NCBI RefSeq assembly: GCF_014646275.1
Contig: NZ_BMND01000023.1
Coordinates: 1-64,000, forward strand
Direction: 5' to 3'
Length of the DNA: 64,000 bases
Origin: Streptomyces kronopolitis
GTDB lineage: Bacteria; Actinomycetota; Actinomycetes; Streptomycetales; Streptomycetaceae
Position numbers and translations under genes: made by a program. A model generated the notes under the pieces. That model was not told where the DNA came from. It searched no databases and worked only from the letters and a program-made list of their open reading frames with translations. Positions 24,077 through 32,495 of the stretch are shown here, in pieces. The stretch's first letter is position 1. Each line of letters begins with the position of its first letter.

Positions 24077-24424
24077 ATGACGCCTCCTGCGCGTCCACGC
24101 CTGCTTCCCTGGTCGAGCCCGGAGGGGAAGCCCTGCTACTTACTCTCCGAAGGGGACGGCCCTGTCACCCGGCAAGCGGACGCCGTTGAGCGCGCCCAGC
24201 TCGCATCCGGCCGGATCCTCCTGGGGCACGCCCGCGCCCTCCTCCACGATGACCGGACCACGGCACCCGAACTGCGCTTCCTGGCCGTCTGCCTGACGGA
24301 CACCCTCGCCGACACCTTGCGCGTCGCCCACAGCAGGGGCGGCCGTCTCGACTGCGAGCCCCCGGAGTTCACCGACGGTGAGCCGAGACCACTCCTCGAC
24401 ACCGCCCCGCCACGAGACACCTGA
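24077..24424 (+). CDS. Hypothetical protein with TTA codon, divergent from GntR gene
   Basis: A 115-residue soluble protein. The N-terminus is Pro/Arg-rich (PPARPRLLPWSSPEGKPCYLL). A helical centre follows (about 38-90, GRILLGHARALLHDDRT...AVCLTDTLADTLRVAHSR), then an acidic Pro-rich tail. Leu22 is TTA (24140-24142), predicting bldA dependence. Two operator-like palindromes flank its promoter region. I do not recognise a domain. Similar short proteins next to GntR regulators occur in Streptomyces, but I know no function. Confidence 0.6.
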   Translation: MTPPARPRLLPWSSPEGKPCYLLSEGDGPVTRQADAVERAQLASGRILLGHARALLHDDRTTAPELRFLAVCLTDTLADTLRVAHSRGGRLDCEPPEFTDGEPRPLLDTAPPRDT

Positions 24425-24503
24425 CGGCCCCGCCCCGCCGCTGCCGAGTCCTTGGCCGCTTCCCTACGTTTGCGTGGTTCTGTGGCGGGTTACTTGTCGC
24501 GAC

Positions 24504-26042
24504 ATGGTGTCCGAGCGCAGTGCGGTGCAAGCCGAGGTTCTTGTCGCGTCGAATCGTGGGCCGGTGTCGTACGGCCTGGGGGAGGACGGGGGGCTCACGG
24601 CCAAGCGGGGTGGTGGGGGGCTGGTGTCGGGGCTGTCGGCCATCGGGCAATCGACACGCGGCGCGGAGCGCCTCGATGAGGGGCAGCGGTCGGGAGACGG
24701 GCAGGCGGATGCGGTGTGGGTGTGTGCCGCGCTCGGGGACGGTGACCGGGAGGCCGTGCGGCGGACGGGTGGGGTGCTGGATCCGGGCGATACCGGTGGA
24801 CAGCGGGTCCGGATGCTGGACATTCCGGCCGAGGTGTATGCCGCCGCCTACAACGGGATCGCGAACTCGGTGCTGTGGTTCGTCCACCACATGCTGTACC
24901 AGACACCGCTGGAGCCCGTCTTCGACGCGGAGTTCCGGGCGCAATGGGCGGCGTACGAGACGTACAACGCGGCCTTCGCCGACGCGCTGGCCGAGAGTGC
25001 GGCCGACGGTGCGGCCGTGCTGGTGCAGGACTACCACCTGGCGCTGGTGCCCGGCATGCTCCGTGAGCGCCGTCCCGACCTGCGGATCGCGCACTTCTCG
25101 CACACGCCGTGGGCCCCCGCCGAATACTTCGCGATACTGCCCGACGACATCCAGCGGCAGCTGGCGCTGGGGATCCTCGGCGCGGACCGGGCGAACTTCC
25201 TCACCCGGCGGTGGGCCGAGAACTTCCTCGCTTGCGCGGAGACGGGGCTGGGCGGGCAGTGCGAGCGGGTGCGGCCGGAGGACGGGGCGCCCGGCATCGT
25301 CGCGCTCGTGCCGGAGCGCAAGGCGCGCACGACCTGGATCGGCGTGCACGGGCTCGGCGCCGACGCCGCGTTCCTGCGCGAGCGAGCGCACCGCCCCGAC
25401 GTCGAGGAGCGGATGACGGCGCTGCGCGCGCAGATCGGCGGGCCGGACCGCAAGACGATCGTCCGCGTGGACCGCACCGAGCTCTCCAAGAACATCGTGC
25501 GGGGCATGCTCGCCTACCGGCAGCTGCTCGCCGACCGCCCCGAGTGGCGCGAGCGGGTCGTGCACGTCGCCTTCGCCTATCCCTCGCGCCAGGACCTCGC
25601 CGTCTACCGGGACTACACCGCGGAGGTCGAGCGGGTGGCCGGGGAGATCAACGCCGAGTACGGGACGCCCGGGTGGCAGCCCGTCGTGCTGCACGTCAAG
25701 GACGACTTCGCCCGCTCGCTGGCCGCCTACCGGCTCGCGGACGTGGCGCTGGTCAACCCGATCAGGGACGGGATGAACCTGGTCGCGAAGGAGATCCCGG
25801 TGGTGTCGGACGCCGGCTGCGCGCTGGTGCTGTCGCGGGAGGCGGGCGCGCACGAGGAACTGGGCGCGCACGCGCTGACCGTCAATCCGTACGACGTCAC
25901 GGGGACCGCCGAGGCGCTGCACGAGGCGCTGTCGATGGACGAGGGCGAGCGGGCGGCGCGCTGCGAGCGGCTGGCCGCGGCGGCCACCGCGCTGCCGCCC
26001 GCCCGGTGGTTCCTGGACCAGCTGCAAGAGCTGCGCGGCTGA
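24504..26042 (+). CDS. otsA: Trehalose-6-phosphate synthase
   Basis: A 512-residue GT20 enzyme making trehalose 6-phosphate from UDP- or GDP-glucose and glucose 6-phosphate. Key blocks are SNRGPVSY near the N-terminus, VLVQDYHLALVPGMLRERRPDL, HTPWAPAEYF, VDRTELSKNIVRGMLAY and the donor-site NPIRDGMNLVAKE. Length fits OtsA alone, without a fused phosphatase. The ATG of MVSERSAV is used; an upstream in-frame ATG (24378) lies inside the preceding gene. otsB follows 1.2 kb downstream on the other strand, so the two are not one operon. Confidence 0.95.
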   Translation: MVSERSAVQAEVLVASNRGPVSYGLGEDGGLTAKRGGGGLVSGLSAIGQSTRGAERLDEGQRSGDGQADAVWVCAALGDGDREAVRRTGGVLDPGDTGGQRVRMLDIPAEVYAAAYNGIANSVLWFVHHMLYQTPLEPVFDAEFRAQWAAYETYNAAFADALAESAADGAAVLVQDYHLALVPGMLRERRPDLRIAHFSHTPWAPAEYFAILPDDIQRQLALGILGADRANFLTRRWAENFLACAETGLGGQCERVRPEDGAPGIVALVPERKARTTWIGVHGLGADAAFLRERAHRPDVEERMTALRAQIGGPDRKTIVRVDRTELSKNIVRGMLAYRQLLADRPEWRERVVHVAFAYPSRQDLAVYRDYTAEVERVAGEINAEYGTPGWQPVVLHVKDDFARSLAAYRLADVALVNPIRDGMNLVAKEIPVVSDAGCALVLSREAGAHEELGAHALTVNPYDVTGTAEALHEALSMDEGERAARCERLAAAATALPPARWFLDQLQELRG

Positions 26043-26132
26043 CCTGCGGCTTCGCACGCGCCGCCCGGCGGCGGGGCCTTCGGGGCGCCCCCGCCCGCGG
26101 CGCGCGCCGGGGCGGGTCTAGCGTGGTGGCCC

Positions 26133-27197
26133 GTGACAGTGACAACCCTTTCGGCCGGTTTGCCCCGGGCCACCGCGGGGCGGCTGGCCGACAGCTGGCA
26201 GCTCGATCCGTACGCGCTGGTGCTGGTGCTCGTGCTGGGCGGCCTCTACGCGTGGGGCGTGGTGCGGCTCGCGCGGCGCGGTGAGCGGTGGCCGCTCGCC
26301 CGGATCGCGGCGTTCGCGGGGATCGGGCTGGGCGCGATCGTGGTGGCGACGATGTCCGGGCTGGCGGTCTACGACCGTGAGCTGTTCTGGACGGCCGCGG
26401 TGCAGAACATCGTGCTCGATCTGATCGCCCCGCTGGGCCTGGCGCTGGGCGACCCGCTGGCGCTGGCGCTGCGCGCGCTGCCGGACCAGCGGCCGGCCGC
26501 CCGGCGGCTGCGCGCGGCGCTCTCCGGGCGGGTCCTGCGGCTGCTGACGTTCCCGCTGGTCAGCACGGTGCTGGTGCTGTCGTCCGAGCTGGCGATCTAC
26601 TTCACGCCGTACTTCCCGACGGCGCTGCGGCACGGCCCGCTGCACGAGATCATGTATCTGCAACTGCTGGTCACGGGCAGCCTCTTCGTGCTGCCGATGC
26701 TCACCCGCGCGGAGCTGCTGCCCGCCTGGTGCAGCCACCCGGTGCGGGCGCTGCTGGTCCTGCTCGACGGGCTGGTGGACGCCGTGCCCGGCATCGTCGT
26801 GATGACCAGCGGCACCCTGATCGCGGGCGGCTGGTACGCCTCGCAGCACCGGCCCTGGGACCCGAGCCCGCGGCAGGACCAGATGATCGGCGGCGGGCTG
26901 ATGCTGACCATCGCCGAGCTGGTCGGACTGCCGTTCCTGATCGCGGTGTTCGCGGAGTGGGTGCGGTCCGAGCGCGGGCGGACGGCGGCGCTGGACGCCC
27001 GGCTGGACCGCGAGCTGACGGTGGTGGGCGGGGCGGCCGCGGCGGAGCCCGGCGCGCGCCCCGGGCGGTCGGACGAATCGGGGGCGCCGGGCACGCCGCA
27101 GGCTCCGGCCGCACCGCAGCCGGAGCTGACGCGCCCCTGGTGGGAGACGGATCAGGGCACGGTGGGCGAGCGCTTCCGGCAGGGCGGCGGGCGATAG
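26133..27197 (+). CDS. CtaG-family cytochrome c oxidase assembly protein
   Basis: A 354-residue membrane protein with about seven helices. Blocks typical of the caa3/CtaG family are DPYALVLVLVLGGLYAWGV, AVQNIVLDLIAPLGLALGDPL, SELAIYFTPYFPTALRH and LLVLLDGLVDAVPGIVVMTSGTLIAGGWYA. The family is linked to copper delivery or assembly of haem-copper oxidases at the membrane. The C-terminal 60 residues are a Pro/Ala-rich cytoplasmic tail. GTG start. Located between otsA and otsB, with no oxidase genes nearby. Confidence 0.85.
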   Translation: MTVTTLSAGLPRATAGRLADSWQLDPYALVLVLVLGGLYAWGVVRLARRGERWPLARIAAFAGIGLGAIVVATMSGLAVYDRELFWTAAVQNIVLDLIAPLGLALGDPLALALRALPDQRPAARRLRAALSGRVLRLLTFPLVSTVLVLSSELAIYFTPYFPTALRHGPLHEIMYLQLLVTGSLFVLPMLTRAELLPAWCSHPVRALLVLLDGLVDAVPGIVVMTSGTLIAGGWYASQHRPWDPSPRQDQMIGGGLMLTIAELVGLPFLIAVFAEWVRSERGRTAALDARLDRELTVVGGAAAAEPGARPGRSDESGAPGTPQAPAAPQPELTRPWWETDQGTVGERFRQGGGR

Positions 27198-27243
27198 GCG
27201 GCGCCCGCGCGGCCAAGGGGGCGGCCGCGGCGGGTGCCCGCCA

Positions 27244-28161
27244 CTACGGCGTGCCGGGCCCGCGCTCGTCCAGCCGGTCCGCGAGGCCGACGAGCAGGCC
27301 GACGACTCCGGCCGGGCCGTCGACCACCAGGTCCGCGCGGTCGGCCAGTTCGGTGACCTCGGCGCTGCCGCTGCACACCAGGACGCCGGCCAGCCCGTCG
27401 GCGCGGAGCCGCTCGACGGCGCCGAAGGCGGCGAGGTCGCCGAGGTCGTCGCCGGCGTAGAGGACGGTGGTGGCACCGGTCTCGCGGACCCAGTCGGTGA
27501 GCGCGACGCCCTTGTCCATGCCCGGCGGGCGGAGTTCCAGGACCAGCCGGCCGGGCTCGACGATCAGGTCGTGGCGGGCCGCGAGGGCGGCGAGCGGGGC
27601 GTGCAGCCGGTCGAAGGCGCCCTGCGGATCGGGGGCGCGGCGGGTGTGCACGGCGACGGCGCGGCCGCCCTTGCGCTCGACGGCGGTCGCCGTCCAGGTG
27701 CCGTGCCAGACACCGGAGGAGTCCAGGACGCCGGGGAGTTCGGCCTCCAGCGCGGCGACGCCGGGGTGCGGCGGCGGGGCGTGCAGGGCGCCGGTGGCCG
27801 CCTCCCAGCGCTCGGCGCCGTAGTGGCCGAGGACGGTGAGGTGGTCCAGGCCGGGGACGTCCGCGAAGCCGCCGAGGCGGACCGCGACGGCGGCCGGACG
27901 GCCGGTGATCACGGCGGCGGCGCGCAGCCGGGGCACCAGGCGGCCCAGCGCCGCGACGGCGCCGTCATGGGCCCGGGCCCGCTCCGGGTCGGGGACGATC
28001 TCGGCGAGGGTGCCGTCGAAGTCGAGGGCGATCACGGCGCGTTCCGGGTGGGCCAGCAGCGCGGCGAGGCCGTCGCGGCCGGCGGGGGTGTGCGGCCTCG
28101 GCACGGGGTCGGGCCCGGGGTTCGGCTGGGAGTGCGGCGCGGCGTTCGGGGGGCTGCCCAT
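27244..28161 (-). CDS. otsB: Trehalose-6-phosphate phosphatase
   Basis: A 305-residue HAD-superfamily phosphatase that completes trehalose synthesis. Motif I DFDGTL is at 47-52 with nucleophile Asp47 and acid/base Asp49. The family block GHYGAERW is in the cap region, and motif IV YAGDDLGDLAAF lies near residue 235. The N-terminal 30 residues are a variable Pro-rich extension. Convergent with the CtaG-like gene. Confidence 0.95.
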   Translation of the reverse strand: MGSPPNAAPHSQPNPGPDPVPRPHTPAGRDGLAALLAHPERAVIALDFDGTLAEIVPDPERARAHDGAVAALGRLVPRLRAAAVITGRPAAVAVRLGGFADVPGLDHLTVLGHYGAERWEAATGALHAPPPHPGVAALEAELPGVLDSSGVWHGTWTATAVERKGGRAVAVHTRRAPDPQGAFDRLHAPLAALAARHDLIVEPGRLVLELRPPGMDKGVALTDWVRETGATTVLYAGDDLGDLAAFGAVERLRADGLAGVLVCSGSAEVTELADRADLVVDGPAGVVGLLVGLADRLDERGPGTP

Positions 28162-28246
28162 GCGCCGACCCTACCGGCGGGCGGCCGGCGGCCGGGACGG
28201 GCTCGGCCGGCGGGCTCCCGACCTGCGGGCGGGCCGGGCGGCGCCG

Positions 28247-28549
28247 TCAGCGGCGGGCGCGGCGGGCGTCGCGTATCCGGCGCAGGCGGTGGATCGTGCC
28301 GGGGTCGTGGGCGAGCGCCCGGGGGTCGTCCAGCAGCGCGTTGAGGAGCTGGTAGTAGCGGGTCGGGGAGATGCCGAGCTGTTCGCGGATGGCGCGCTCC
28401 TTGGGGCCGGGGCCCGGCCAGGAGCGGCGCTCGACGGCGAGCACCGCCTCGTCCCGGGCGGTGAGCCCCGGGGAGCCCTCGGCGGGCCCGGGCCCGCCGA
28501 GCCCCTGCTCGTCGCCCGGACCGCCCGTCTCCGCCGCGGCGCCCGTCAT
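28247..28549 (-). CDS. DUF3263 protein, helix-turn-helix-like
   Basis: A 100-residue protein (the preceding in-frame ATG gives 101). After a Gly/Pro-rich N-terminus comes the conserved core GLTARDEAVLAVERRSWPGPGPKERAIREQLGISPTRYYQLLNALLDD, a DUF3263 domain that looks like a sigma-70 region 4-type helix-turn-helix. A basic tail (RLRRIRDARRARR) follows. Probably DNA-binding; targets are unknown. It is 85 bases from the next upstream gene, the lipoprotein. Confidence 0.8.
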   Translation of the reverse strand: MTGAAAETGGPGDEQGLGGPGPAEGSPGLTARDEAVLAVERRSWPGPGPKERAIREQLGISPTRYYQLLNALLDDPRALAHDPGTIHRLRRIRDARRARR

Positions 28550-28634
28550 CACGCTTCCACGATAAGCGCACGGTCCGACAGCGCCCGGCCCGGCGCCGCG
28601 GCGGACGGCCGCCGGCGCCGCTGCCCGCCCCTGG

Positions 28635-29900
28635 TCATTCGGCGGCGTTGTCGGCCGCGTCCGCGGTGTTCTGGATCTCGGTGAGTACCCCGGACGGGTT
28701 GCCGTTCGGATGGACCGCGGCGCCCATCTTCGCCTTGACGGTCTTGGAGACCAGCGGCCAGGAGGTCTTGTCGGCCGGGTAGAACTCGGCGGTGGCCAGC
28801 TGCTGGAGGAAGCCGTGCATCTTGGCGAACCTGTCGTCCTCCTGCATCGCCTGGGAGGCGGAGGTGGTGACGGGCAGCAGGCCGTATTCGCCGGAGAACT
28901 TCTCGACGTTCTTGTCGCTGTAGACGTAGTCGAGGAACGTGCCGGCCTGCGCGCGGTGGCCGTTCTGCTTGAACGCCATCATCCAGTCGGCGACGCCCAT
29001 GGTGGCCTTGGCCTTGCCCTTGGGGCCGGGCAGTTCGACGGTGCCGTAGTCGATGCCCTTGGCCTCGGCCTGCTTCATCAGGGTGGGGTGCCCGTTGAGC
29101 ATGCCGACGTCGCCGTCCGCGAAGGCCTTGAACGCCGCCGCGCGGTCGAGTTTGGCGGGGTCGGTGCCGGTCAGGCCCTTGCCGACGAGGTCGTCCTTGA
29201 GCCAGCCGAAGGTCCGGACGTTCTCCGGCGAATCGATCGTGTACTTGCCGATGCTGTCGGTGTAGCCGCCACCGCCGCTGAGCATCCACATCAGCGTCTC
29301 GGCCTGGGTCTCCTCCGGGCCGAGCGGCAGCGCGAACGGCATCTTGACGCCGTGCGCCTTCAGCAGCTGGGCGTCGTGGGCGATGTCGTCCCAGTTCTGC
29401 GGCGGGCCGCTGATGCCGGCCTGGGCGAACAGCTTCTTGTTGTAGAAGAGCCGCCGGGTGCTGGCGCCGAAGGGCAGTCCGTACTGGACGCGCTTGTACT
29501 CGCCGGCCTCCTCCAGGGAGGGGGTGAAGTTGGCCTGGGTGGGGATGGAGAGCAGCTGGTCGGCGCTGTAGAGCTTGCCCTTGGCGGCGTAGTCGGCGTA
29601 CGCGCCGATCTGCGCGAGGTCCGGGGCGTGGCCGGCGTCGACCATCTCCGCGACCTTCTTGTCGACGTCCGTCCAGCTGTAGACGTGGACATCGACCTTG
29701 ATGTTGGGGTGCTTCTTCTCGAAGCCGCGGGCGAGCTGGTCCCAGTAGAGCCGGGAGGCGTTGGACTTGCCGCTGCCGTAGTCCGCCGCGACCAGCTGGA
29801 GCGTGACGTCGCCGCCGGAGCCGCTGCCGCAGCCGGTGAGGGTCGCCGTCATCGTGGTGGCGATTGCCGCTGCCGTCAGGCCCAAGTACCGCCGCTGCAC
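28635..29900 (-). CDS. Extracellular sugar-binding lipoprotein (ABC type)
   Basis: A 421-residue solute-binding protein of cluster B. It has a lipoprotein signal peptide with lipobox LTGC (Cys24), then ADYGSGKSNASRLYWDQLARGFEKKHPNIKVDV and later blocks such as GQ..FADGDVGMLNGHPTLMKQ and VADWMMAF. It should capture a sugar outside the membrane. No permease or ATPase genes are adjacent; MsiK, encoded at 44.8 kb, could energise its partner. It is divergent from nagK, and a DasR-like element lies 109 bases upstream, pointing to amino-sugar control. Confidence 0.9.
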   Translation of the reverse strand: MQRRYLGLTAAAIATTMTATLTGCGSGSGGDVTLQLVAADYGSGKSNASRLYWDQLARGFEKKHPNIKVDVHVYSWTDVDKKVAEMVDAGHAPDLAQIGAYADYAAKGKLYSADQLLSIPTQANFTPSLEEAGEYKRVQYGLPFGASTRRLFYNKKLFAQAGISGPPQNWDDIAHDAQLLKAHGVKMPFALPLGPEETQAETLMWMLSGGGGYTDSIGKYTIDSPENVRTFGWLKDDLVGKGLTGTDPAKLDRAAAFKAFADGDVGMLNGHPTLMKQAEAKGIDYGTVELPGPKGKAKATMGVADWMMAFKQNGHRAQAGTFLDYVYSDKNVEKFSGEYGLLPVTTSASQAMQEDDRFAKMHGFLQQLATAEFYPADKTSWPLVSKTVKAKMGAAVHPNGNPSGVLTEIQNTADAADNAAE

Positions 29901-30008
29901 TGCTGTTCCGCCTTTTGTTCTGTGTTCCGCGCTTGCCGGGCCGACGGCCCGCCGCCGCGGGGTCTCCCCTCACGCGGCGTGAAGTACGAGTCTCCCCCGA
30001 GCCCTTTC

Positions 30009-30024
30009 GGAGGTCTACACCACC
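30009..30024. promoter_or_regulatory. DasR-responsive-element-like site (sugar-binding gene side)
   Basis: GGAGGTCTACACCACC; its core GGTCTA-ACC matches the DasR operator consensus ACTGGTCTAGACCACT at most central positions. It lies 109 bases upstream of the lipoprotein gene. Confidence 0.5.
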
Positions 30025-30084
30025 CCCCTCGTTACCCCTCCGCCCCGGCTTCCGGGCGGCCCGCCGGACGCGATCCGTCCGGCG

Positions 30085-30100
30085 AGTGGACTAGACCTTT
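30085..30100. promoter_or_regulatory. DasR-responsive-element-like site of nagKA
   Basis: AGTGGACTAGACCTTT, 28 bases upstream of the nagK start codon. It retains TGG-CTAGACC of the DasR consensus. nagKA regulation by DasR is established in S. coelicolor. Confidence 0.7.
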
Positions 30101-30127
30101 CAGCCTGGATCGCGCGAAACTGTTCCC

Positions 30128-31081
30128 GTGAGACACGTCATCGCCCTTGATGTGGGCGGCACCGGCATGAAGGCCGCCCTCGTCGGGGTGGACACCGCGA
30201 GCCCCGACGGTGCGCCCGTACTGCTCCACGAGGCGCGGCGCCCCACCGGCCGCGAGCGCGGGCCGGACGCGGTCGTCGAGACCGTCCTCGGCTTCGCCGC
30301 CGAACTCCGCGCGCTCGGCGCGGCCCGCTACGGCGCCCCGGCCGCGGCCGCCGGCGTCGCGGTCCCCGGCATCGTCGACGAACGGGCCGGCCGGGCCGTC
30401 TACGCCGCGAACCTCGGCTGGCGGGACGTCCCGCTGCGGGCGCTGCTGTCCGAGCGGCTCGGCGGGGTGCCGGTCGCGCTGGGCCATGACGTGCGCACCG
30501 GCGGGCTGGCCGAGGGCCGCATCGGGGCCGGACGGGACGCGGACCGCTTCTTGTTCGTCCCGCTGGGCACGGGGATCGCCGGCGCCATCGGCATCGGCGG
30601 ACGGATCGAGGCCGGGGCGCACGGCGGCGCGGGCGAGATCGGCCACATCGTCGTCCGGCCGGACGGACCGGAGTGCGGCTGCGGCCGGCGCGGCTGCCTG
30701 GAGGCGGTGGCCTCGGCCGCGGCGGTGGGCCGGGACTGGGCGGCGGTCTGCGGGGATCCGCTGGCCGGTGCGGCGGACGCGGCCAAGGCGGTGGCGTCCG
30801 GCGACGAGCGGGCCCGCGCCGTGTGGCAGCGCGCCGTCGACGCCCTCGCCGACGGCCTGGTCACCGCGCTCACCCTGCTCGACCCGCAGATGCTGATCAT
30901 CGGTGGCGGGCTCGCCGAGGCCGGCGACACGCTGTTCACCCCGCTGCGGGAGGCCGTCCGCCGGCGCCTGACGTTCCAGCGGCTCCCCTCGATCGTTCCG
31001 GCGGCCCTGGGGGACGCCGCCGGGTGCCTGGGCGCAGGGCTTCTCGCCCGGGATCTTCTCTCCACGGAGGTAACCGCCTGA
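30128..31081 (+). CDS. nagK: ROK-family N-acetylglucosamine kinase
   Basis: A 317-residue ROK sugar kinase. The N-terminal ATP-binding loop is ALDVGGTGMKAALV (about 5-18), the sugar-binding EIGH motif is GGAGEIGHIVV, and the ROK zinc motif ECGCGRRGCLE lies near residues 181-191. GGGLAEAGD near the C-terminus is also typical. Immediately followed by nagA with a one-base overlap, so GlcNAc kinase is the natural assignment; it provides GlcNAc 6-phosphate for deacetylation. The GTG start lies downstream of a DasR-like operator. Confidence 0.9.
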   Translation: MRHVIALDVGGTGMKAALVGVDTASPDGAPVLLHEARRPTGRERGPDAVVETVLGFAAELRALGAARYGAPAAAAGVAVPGIVDERAGRAVYAANLGWRDVPLRALLSERLGGVPVALGHDVRTGGLAEGRIGAGRDADRFLFVPLGTGIAGAIGIGGRIEAGAHGGAGEIGHIVVRPDGPECGCGRRGCLEAVASAAAVGRDWAAVCGDPLAGAADAAKAVASGDERARAVWQRAVDALADGLVTALTLLDPQMLIIGGGLAEAGDTLFTPLREAVRRRLTFQRLPSIVPAALGDAAGCLGAGLLARDLLSTEVTA

Positions 31082-32301
31082 TGGCTCAGCAACAGTCCGT
31101 GCCGCGGCCCTCGGGCCCCGGGCGCACCGTCCTGGCCGGCGCCCGGATCGCCCGGCCGTCCGGCGTCGTCGAGCGCGGCCGGATCGCCGTCGAGGGCGGC
31201 CGGATCGCCGCTGTCCACAGCCGTGACGCCGACCTCGGCCGGAACGGGGAGGCGCCCGCGGCCGACACCATGGACCTGTCGGGCCATCTGATCGTCCCCG
31301 GCTTCGTGGACATGCACGTCCACGGCGCGGGCGGCGGCTCCTTCTCCTCGGCCGACCCCGAGGAGTGCCTGACCGCGATCGCCACCCACCGCCGGCACGG
31401 CACCACCTCGATGGTCGCCTCCACCGTCACCGGCGAACTGACCGACCTGGCCCGGCAGGCCGCGGTGCTCGCCGAGTTGGTCCAGCAGGGCGAGCTGGCC
31501 GGAATCCACTTCGAGGGCCCGTTCATCTCCCCGCACCGCTGCGGCGCCCACCAGCCGGAGCTGCTGCGCGACCCGGACCCGGCCGAGGTCCGCCGGCTCC
31601 TCGACGCCGCGCGCGGCACCGCGGTGATGATGACCGTCGCGCCCGAACTCCCCGGCGGCCTGGACTCGGTCCGCCTGCTGGCCGACGCCGGGGTGATCGC
31701 CGCGGTCGGCCACACCGACTCCACCTACGACGCCACCCGCCGGGCCATCGAGGCGGGCGCCACCGTCGCCACCCACCTCTTCAACGCGATGCCCACGCTG
31801 GGCCACCGCACGCCCGGCCCGGTCGCCGCGCTCCTGGAGGACGAGCGGATCACCGTCGAGCTGATCAACGACGGCACCCATCTGCACCCCTCGGTCCTCC
31901 AACTGGCGGTCCGGCAGGCGGGCGACGGGCGGGTCGCGTTCATCACCGACGCCATGGGCGCGGCCGGGATGAGCGACGGGATGTATCCGCTGGGCCCGAT
32001 GCGGGTCGAGGTCAAGGACGGCGTGGCGCGGATCAGCGAGGGACCGACGGCCGGTTCGATCGCCGGCTCCACGCTCACCCTGGACCGCGCCTTCCGGCGT
32101 GCCGTCACCGTCGACGGCCTGACGGTCGACCAGGCCGTCCAGGCACTTTCGGCCACTCCCGCCCGCCTCCTGGGCATCGACGGCCGCACCGGCTCCTTGA
32201 GCGACGGCAAGGACGCCGACCTGGTGGTGCTGGACGAGGCCTACGCCGTGGTGGGGGTCATGCGCCGGGGCGAGTGGCTGGTGCACCCGCAGAAGGGGTG
32301 A
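31081..32301 (+). CDS. nagA: N-acetylglucosamine-6-phosphate deacetylase
   Basis: A 406-residue amidohydrolase. Blocks: PGFVDMHVHGAGG near residue 76 with the metal-site HxH, HFEGPFISPHRCGAH, VGHTDSTYDATRRAIEAGATVATHLFNAMPTLGHRTPG, and ITDAMGAAGM with the catalytic Asp. It converts GlcNAc 6-phosphate to glucosamine 6-phosphate and acetate in the cytoplasm. The ATG overlaps the nagK stop (TGATG), so the two are translationally coupled. GGAGGTAACC lies before it. It also receives the product of MurQ. Confidence 0.96.
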   Translation: MAQQQSVPRPSGPGRTVLAGARIARPSGVVERGRIAVEGGRIAAVHSRDADLGRNGEAPAADTMDLSGHLIVPGFVDMHVHGAGGGSFSSADPEECLTAIATHRRHGTTSMVASTVTGELTDLARQAAVLAELVQQGELAGIHFEGPFISPHRCGAHQPELLRDPDPAEVRRLLDAARGTAVMMTVAPELPGGLDSVRLLADAGVIAAVGHTDSTYDATRRAIEAGATVATHLFNAMPTLGHRTPGPVAALLEDERITVELINDGTHLHPSVLQLAVRQAGDGRVAFITDAMGAAGMSDGMYPLGPMRVEVKDGVARISEGPTAGSIAGSTLTLDRAFRRAVTVDGLTVDQAVQALSATPARLLGIDGRTGSLSDGKDADLVVLDEAYAVVGVMRRGEWLVHPQKG

Positions 32302-32495
32302 CGACCGGGCCGGGCGGGCGACGGGACACGCGGTGTCCGGGCGCCCGGGGCCGCCGCTGAGCAGGTCGGCCGGACCGGGTCTGGGCCAACGGCCATCCGC
32401 GATGGCATGATCGCTCGCGCACTTGTCCGTATGCACCGCCGCGCGCGGTCACCCGATGCCCGGCCGCCCGGCCATGACTGCCCGGAGGGGCGACC

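Noticed and set aside
30400..32436. A 678-codon frame antisense to nagK and nagA
   Set aside because: Spans two well-supported genes on the other strand and has no protein-like motifs.
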